This document shows positions 57,808 through 64,000 of a stretch of 64,000 nt of DNA, in pieces (within the stretch, counting starts at the first letter, position 1; the number at the start of each line of letters is the position of its first letter). The stretch lies in the NCBI GenBank assembly GCA_012295275.1, contig CM022675.1, forward strand, positions 15,151,963 to 15,215,962. Direction: 5' to 3'. The position numbers and the translations under genes are program-made. The notes under the pieces were generated by a model that made no database searches, was not told the origin of the DNA, and saw only the letters and a list, made by a program, of their open reading frames with translations. The DNA comes from Chrysomallon squamiferum (Eukaryota > Mollusca > Gastropoda > Neomphalida > Peltospiridae).

Positions 57808-60798
57808 GTAAGATTCATCTTCTAGGTTTTACTTTTCTTAACCACGATAAGTTCAGTTTGTTTCAGAGTCATAATGTTTTTTAGTTTTACTAGAAATAAC
57901 CAGACGAAAATCGTCTTCGGTCGAGATTTCCGGTAGTTCATTCTAAATGTTCCAATTTGCTAAACACGAACTTAAAGTGTATTTGCCTTCTTTTCCGCCT
58001 AATTCAAACGCGAACATCCGTAATGTGTATAATCGATTTCAAATCACAAGTCATTTGTGTTAGCCTAACCTCAACTCGAGGAGAAGAACTCACTTTAACA
58101 TTATTTCCCATTTCCTTAGGACAAATTAACAGAAAGATGAATGTATGTATATGAAAGAACGAATAAATGTTCGGACGAACGAACAAATGAATGAATGACT
58201 ATCACATTAGATAAATACAACAGTTTTCAAATAGAATGTTTAAATAAATCTGTATTGTCACTATTTAGTTATTTTAAAACTGTGTTCCTTTTTATGCAAA
58301 AATATGAAAATATATTTTTTTAAATAATAATTATCAAAATCACTTTTCAGTGGAAACTAATTAATTCCTATCAGAAATAAATGACTACAAAATGTAATGC
58401 AAAAACAATATTCAGAATGCTCATATCAAGATCGCGCTCTCTGTAAAACAAAAGACTGCGTTCAAAATGAATACAGTAATAGGCAAAGTAGATATAGATA
58501 ATTGTTTTATCTATTTTATAAAATAGTTTAGCGAAATAAAAATGCATCCATTATTTTAGCTAAAATATCTTGTATTTTAACCTCATCTCGCGTCAAGTTT
58601 TTATGGGGATTAACACTAATAACATTACATTGGATCAAAAAGGTGGTCTTTCGTGTCTGGAAAAAGCTTTCATACTAAATTACTTTTGAAAATTTGTAAA
58701 TCAGTATAGTTCTTTAGAGATATATAATGTCCAGTTAAAACAATGTATAATCCTTGAAATAGTAAATATAGTTTTGAGATATTTATGTTAATTAAATATA
58801 AAAAATAAAATAATTAATTATTGTTAATAGCATTATTATTATTACTGCTACTAATATTACTGAAAAAACTCATTTATGTTTAGATGCCAGAAGAACCTCT
58901 TACCCGAGATCGTATCAAGAAAAGCATGACAAAGTTGACCAGTTCAAAGTTCTGCTTCAGAAGTTATGTTCCAAGCCAGAGAAATTCGGCTTCTATCCCT
59001 GCTCCGTGTAAGTATTTTTACATTTCAGTTCACAAAGAATGATGCTGTTGTTATGAAATGAGAAATAAAAAAAGAATAAAAAAGAGTAAATGGTAATTCT
59101 GTTAAGTCGGAGATAAGGGTAATGTCAGATTAGTAATAATAGCGACCACAGTATAACATAATTCTACGTTTTGTGGAAATGGTTGTAATGTTACTGGAAA
59201 TTTGTATTAATCAAACACGCACATCCACACAGTCGCACACACATAATACGACAGTTGTGTAAGAAGTTAGATACAGATACAAAATGAGCTTGTAAAGGAA
59301 TTAACACAGAAGACATACAAATTATTTTAAATAAAATAATATTTATAGACCAACAACTAGTCAGTGACTGGCAGAATGAAATAACTATACACTTAAGAAG
59401 TAATATATTATTAAACAGGTTAAAAAAAAGAATTGAATAAAAATGAACCTCTGAAAGATTCATTTATGTACATCCTCGAAATAAAGCTATTCCTAAACAA
59501 CCTTCACTGGACGCTGTATATCTAAGTTGTATAACAAAGGATTATCCGCTTCTGTTATTTCTAATACCCACATACACCTCTCACACAGACACCTTTCCTG
59601 AGAAAAGAACAACAGTGACTATCGCAAAACATTTGAACCGTCTTTAATTTCTGTTATTTTATTTATTTATTTATTTATTTATTTCTGTTATTTTTAAAAT
59701 TAATTTTAATTTCAAATGCACTGTTTGAAAATAAGAATATTTATTTTAAATTACTGGCATCTTGTGCTATAAATCGGGGAAAGTAATGACGTCACATTTA
59801 CACGAGTGGATAACGATTTGGTAAAGTTGAATAAAACTGTCACACTGAAAGGTAATTGTCTTATCGCTTGGTCGATCATATTTGAGAACAATTATCTTCA
59901 CGTTTACACTTGTAAATAGATCTTCTAAACGCGGATGATAGTAAAGAAAATCTACACTTGCCTAGGGATGACTTGTTTTCATTAATACGATTAATTTGAC
60001 GGATTCTTCTGTGGTACTTTCCCTCCCTTAGGATCGGCAAAAGGAACATCCGTTATAAAGTAATTCAATGCGGCTATCAAATTAGATTTAGCACGTGCCT
60101 GTGGTCAGTAGAGTTCATTTTGTTATTCGTTCCGTGTAGACAGCAAAGCTTTAACAACAAAAAAAAAAAAAAATTAAAAAAATTCTGAGCAAGCTCTGAG
60201 ACAATATGACTGGTCATGACTAAATGTCATATCCGTCAGCGCATTTATGACACCTGTCACGTGATGTCTGGTATGTGATTCGAGTGGTAATCTCTTAAGT
60301 ATAGCAGATGAATAATTTATTAAATTATCTTCCCTGACTTTTCCTTTCTCCTGATAGGTTTCACCTCACATATTTTATTTTTATTTTTATTTATAATTTT
60401 AACTGTTAGTTTACTCAACGTTTAATGATAACAGATTTTACTTGCGTGTGTATTAGTGTAACTTTGCGTGTGTGATTAATGTCAGTCGAATGATATTTCA
60501 TGGTTTAGTTTTAGATTTTACTTTCAAGATTATTATTATTAGCAGTAATAGCAGTAGTAGTAAGATGAAGAAGCAAAACAGCAAGAATAAAATAGCAAAA
60601 AAATAATAATAAGTTAAGAGTATAACAGAAATTTACGTGTGTTTAATATTCGCTACGAACATAACGTCTAATATCAGGTTTGAAAACAAAATTTCCAAAT
60701 TTTAAGAAATATACATTATCAAAACTTTCTATTTTTCTTTCAGAAATCAGCAGGAAGGTTCAGATAACTCTCTGCAATATGTGGATCTCAACAGATGA
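57666..60798 (+). CDS. luqin: Luqin neuropeptide precursor
   Basis: Secreted precursor of the neuropeptide luqin, a ligand of luqin/RYamide-type GPCRs. Coding exons: 57,666-57,807, 58,884-59,007 and 60,744-60,798, about 106 residues. Residues 1 to about 24 are a signal peptide (MRLAAVVLCVLTVLVVSLTT then GDA). Next is APQWRPQGRF-GKR: Gly gives the C-terminal amide and KR is the dibasic cleavage site, so the mature product is APQWRPQGRF-amide. The C-terminal part holds two cysteines separated by ten residues (LCSKPEKFGFYPCS), the conserved C-x10-C feature of luqin precursors. Junction phases are 1 and 2. After the second Cys the frame reads GTG TAA, where TAA overlaps the donor GTAAGT. Splicing to exon 4 extends the protein to VNQQEGSDNSLQYVDLNR; reading through stops after Val. 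The ATG is the only one before the signal peptide in this exon. Confidence 0.93.
58884..59007 (+). CDS. luqin: Luqin coding exon 3: C-x10-C region
   Basis: The acceptor TTTATGTTTAG ends at 58,883. Encodes NARRTSYPRSYQEKHDKVDQ, then FKVLLQKLCSKPEKFGFYPC and S. Both conserved cysteines are here. The donor GTAAGT at 59,008 is a full consensus and also contains the in-frame TAA. Confidence 0.88.
59008..60743 (+). other. Luqin intron 3
   Basis: AT-rich intron with a (TTTA) tract near 59,656-59,685 and an A-run near 60,157-60,172. No further exon seen. Intron 2 (57,808-58,883) is likewise featureless. Confidence 0.55.
60744..60798 (+). CDS. luqin: Luqin coding exon 4: short C-terminal tail
   Basis: A pyrimidine-rich acceptor (TTTTTCTTTCAG) ends at 60,743. 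The frame gives V-NQQEGSDNSLQYVDLNR and TGA. I chose this exon because phase 2 fits, the acceptor is strong and an AATAAA follows 100 bases later. The tail is not known to me as conserved, so confidence is lower. Confidence 0.6.
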
Positions 60799-60897
60799 AT
60801 TTAGCACTTGCTTATTCCATTCAAACGTGGAGTTCTGGCAGAGGAAAGAAAAGGTTGTTTAACCTTGTGTTTTCAAAACTGATCTACTTAATTTCAA

Positions 60898-60903
60898 AAT
60901 AAA
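60898..60903 (+). terminator. Luqin polyadenylation signal
   Basis: AATAAA 100 bases after the TGA of exon 4. A second AATAAA lies at about 60,956. This gives a short 3' UTR. Confidence 0.55.
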
Positions 60904-61255
60904 ACCGTTTACATCTACAAACTCTTTCTATTTATCAACATATATACTGAAGAAAAATAAAAAGTTCTAAACCAAATAATATATATTCAATAATATCAGT
61001 TTTTGTTCTTATAATTATTAGTGATTGCGCTGACAAACGGGAAAATTACAATAAAAACAAAATTCATTTCTGTCGTCGTTCTTGTTTAACTATATATTTT
61101 CTCAATGGAATATTAACGCTTTAGAAAAATACAGAAAGATTAATTGTCAATAACAAAACATTTTATGTACTAATTATAACCTAATATTTTTTATTGTTGT
61201 TGTTGTTATTCTTTTTGTTATCACTATCGTTATCATTATTATTATCTTTAATGCT

Positions 61256-61290
61256 ATTATTATTATTATTATTTATTATTTATTATTAAA

Positions 61291-61356
<66 letters not shown>
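61256..61356. repeat. (TTA)n microsatellite
   Basis: Long trinucleotide tract downstream of luqin, with one short interruption near 61,287. Confidence 0.92.
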
Positions 61357-61954
61357 TACAATGAATTTGATTTATTTTAAAAACCTATATTCTACACATT
61401 AGTGGTTCACTGACAACACAGTTAAGATAACAGTTAAGGTATTAAAACATATTCTTGGAATATTTTAAAATGTGCAGTTAAATCGACTGAATTTTCTGTT
61501 TAAGTATTTTTGATGCAGTTACACTTTGATCCTTCGGATAAGCGGTGCATGATAGAATGGGAATAATTCGAATTAAAATTCTGTTACTAGAAATAAAATT
61601 ATGCGACTGTATTTACAGACACATTAATGTTAATGATAATTCATTTTAGTGGAGCCTTTTACAATATGATCGACAGTACAGGCATATACGTCTATCTTTT
61701 ATCGATACTATTTTGAAAGAAGAAGAAAAAAGAAAGAATGAAGTTGAATTATGGAACTAAAACAAGCCTTCTGCAGTATTATTGATGTTTCTTATTTCCT
61801 TACAAAAGTTAAACAATACGTGGTTACATTTTCCATATCCGCCAATTCAGTCATCAGAGCGGACTTAGTTAAAAAAGCAATAGTAACCCAGCGAGGAGAA
61901 TTCTTCCAAGTTGATGTGTTTACAAAGTGTATTTACACATGTTCAACAAAAATA

Positions 61955-62280
61955 AACTAAATTAAATTAAATTAAACAAAACAAAACAAAACAAAACAAA
62001 ATAAAATAAAAAAAAAAAAAACAACAATAAAATAAAATAAAATAAAATAAAATAAACAAAATAAAATAAAACAAATAAAATAAAGTGAAACAAACAAAAC
62101 ACAATAAAATAAAATAAAAGGAAAGGAAATAAAATAAAATAAAATAAAATAAAACAAAACAAAACAAAACAAAACAAAACAAAACAAAACAAAACAAAAC
62201 AAATCAAAACAAAACAAAACAAATCAAAATAAAATAAAATAAAATAAAATAAAATAAAATAAAATAAAATAAAATAAAAA
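61955..62280. repeat. Pentanucleotide (AAAAT/AAAAC)n tract
   Basis: About 325 bases of pentamers that switch between AAAAC and AAAAT blocks, with a central interruption. The F/L/Y-rich minus-strand frames here are artefacts of the repeat. Between 62,290 and 63,000 I see nothing except AT-rich sequence. Confidence 0.93.
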
Positions 62281-63009
62281 ACACTTAACCGTAAAAATAT
62301 TTCAGAGTTATTCAATCTTCTAAATATGCATTAGATAAAATTCGAGATATAAAACATATATATATATATATATGTACATACACATATATGTACTGATACT
62401 AAGCGTCTAGATTAAAAAACAACATAAATTAACATATTTAAATGTCACAGGTTAAGCCGATTTGCAAAGACAATAAGATGTTTTTAAATTCCATACATAA
62501 TAATCTGCTTTGGAAGAAAGAGAAGAGTTGTGCTATACTTAATGCTACTACAAAGTTGGCAAAGTTGCATTGCGGTATCCTCCCCAGTGTCATCTATCAC
62601 ACTGTTTAAAAAAATCACAAAGCTTACGGATAACAGCACAACTAATTACCTACTTGTTACCTAAGTCTCTTCAGTGGATCAGCATAACAATATGCAACAA
62701 GAATATTTTTACATATTTTAAATTTATAAAAGAACATGTATTATTTAAAGACATTTTTTTCTCTTTTATTAACTAATGACAATCACGTAAAATGAAAATG
62801 CATCAATATCGTCGCTAATAGCCTATACACTTTAAAATGTGTAAACTAACAAAATCAGTAAAATGATCTACTTCTTTCTTCTTTTTTTTTTGCTTTCATG
62901 AATTCCTTAAACTGTCTCAAAACACTGAATTTAATAATGTCTTTTGAAGAAAATGGATTGTAGTAAAAATAATAAATGGATGGATATTTACTTAATGATA
63001 ATTCGGCGC

Positions 63010-64000
63010 AAGTGTGTCTATGATTTGATTTTATACAGACGTCTACGACTAATTGTATAAGTGTGCATATGATACGATCGTATACGTGCATCTGTGGTTT
63101 GATCGTGTAGGGTGACTCTGATTTTATCGTATACATGTGTCTATGATTTGATTTTATACAGATGTCTACGACTAATTGTGTAAGTGTGCATATGATACGA
63201 TCGTATACGCGTCTGTGGTTTGATCGTGTAGGGTGATTCTGATTTTATCGTATACATGTGTCTATGATTTGATTTTTTTATACAGACGTCTACGACTAAT
63301 TGTGTATCGATCGTATACGTGCGTCTGTGGTTTGATCGTGTAGGGTGATTCTGATTTTATCGTATACATGTGTCTATGATTTGATTTTATACAGATGTCT
63401 ACGACTAATTGTGTAAGTGTGCATATGATACGATCGTATACGTGCGTCTGTGGTTTGATCGTGTAGGGTGACTCTGATTTTATCGTATACATGTGTCTAT
63501 GATTTGATTTTTATACAGAGATGTCTACGACTAATTGTGTAAGTGTGCATATGATACGATCGTATACGTGCGTCTGTGGTTTGATCGTGTAGGGTGATTC
63601 TGATTTTATCGTATACATGTGTCTATGATTTGATTTTATACAGATGTCTACGACTAATTGTGTAAGTGTGCATATGATACGATCGTATACGTGCGTCTGT
63701 GGTTTGATCGTGTAGGGTGATTCTGATTTTATCGTATACATGTGTCTATGATTTGATTTTATACATGTCTACGACTGTGTGCATATGATTTTATCGTCTG
63801 ATTTTATCGTATACATGTGTCTATGATTTGATTTTATACAGATGTCTAACTAATTGTGTAAGTGTGTCTATGATTTGATCATTTGATCGTGTATATTTTA
63901 TCATATATATGTGTCTATGATTTGATTTTTGATCATTTACGTTTATTTTATCGTATATATGTTTCTCGTTTATGATTTGATTGTATAAGTGTGTCTATGA
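63010..64000. repeat. Tandem repeat of about 120 bp running off the right edge
   Basis: Six or more full units of about 115-125 bp, each with TGTCTATGATTTGATTTTAT, GTCTACGACTAATTGTGTAA, the palindromic TACGATCGTA and GATCGTGTAGGGTGATTCTG. Units become shorter and more degenerate after about 63,760. The array continues beyond the window, so its full size is unknown. Confidence 0.9.

Noticed and set aside
57432-57884. A 150-codon protein made of FCYLLVFVLRYTVS repeats fused to luqin
   Set aside because: The repeats are intronic minisatellite. The frame crosses the acceptor of luqin exon 2 and is in frame by chance.
61955-62315. Phe/Leu/Tyr-rich minus-strand frames as a membrane protein
   Set aside because: Pure pentanucleotide repeat.

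Overview
The window is AT-rich, intron-rich animal DNA with many microsatellites. Two genes are clear. The first, on the minus strand, is a chitin synthase with an N-terminal myosin motor, an architecture known from molluscs and some other lophotrochozoans. The second, on the plus strand, is a luqin neuropeptide precursor predicted to give APQWRPQGRF-amide. Together they point to a mollusc; the class (cephalopod, gastropod or bivalve) cannot be settled from the sequence alone.

Layout. Positions 1-14,808 hold the chitin synthase from the C-terminal half (running off the left edge) back to the myosin P-loop exon (copy A). A run of exactly 200 N follows (14,809-15,008), then a 23-base match to an Oxford Nanopore ligation adapter (15,009-15,031). 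From 15,032 the same gene starts again (copy B) and runs to its ATG at 34,110. Copy A 1,082-14,808 and copy B 15,032-28,698 are the same sequence apart from indels and scattered substitutions. Copy A is frameshifted in exons 4-11 and 20; copy B is frameshifted in exons 21, 27, 30 and 31. Every exon is intact in at least one copy. I read this as two overlapping contigs or haplotypes left unmerged across a scaffold gap, not two genes. The composite model has 31 exons and more than 2,320 codons, with the C-terminus outside the window.

The chitin synthase reads, in order: myosin motor (exons 1-18; P-loop, switch I, switch II and RCIKPNE all visible); a perfect E4(R/K)4 charged helix where IQ motifs would be expected (exon 19); a polar linker; membrane segments (exons 21-23); the GT2 catalytic domain with EDRWL and QRRRW (exons 24-31); a second membrane block with SWGTRE; and an acidic, coiled-coil-like tail.

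From 34 to 51.7 kb lies intergenic sequence with simple repeats, a decayed FLYWCH/MULE-type transposase fragment (minus strand, about 40.9-41.6 kb), a decayed non-LTR retrotransposon 3' end (plus strand, about 41.7-42.3 kb), a fold-back repeat, and one small cysteine-rich reading frame. The luqin gene occupies about 51.95-60.9 kb: TATA box, non-coding exon 1, a 5.6 kb intron, then three coding exons. From 61 to 64 kb the sequence is simple repeats, ending in a tandem repeat of about 120 bp that runs off the right edge.

An unusual theme is that three minisatellites sit on splice junctions. One copies the 3' end of chitin synthase exon 2 with its donor about 25 times; one copies the 5' end of exon 28 with its acceptor; one repeats an acceptor-like unit up against luqin exon 2.
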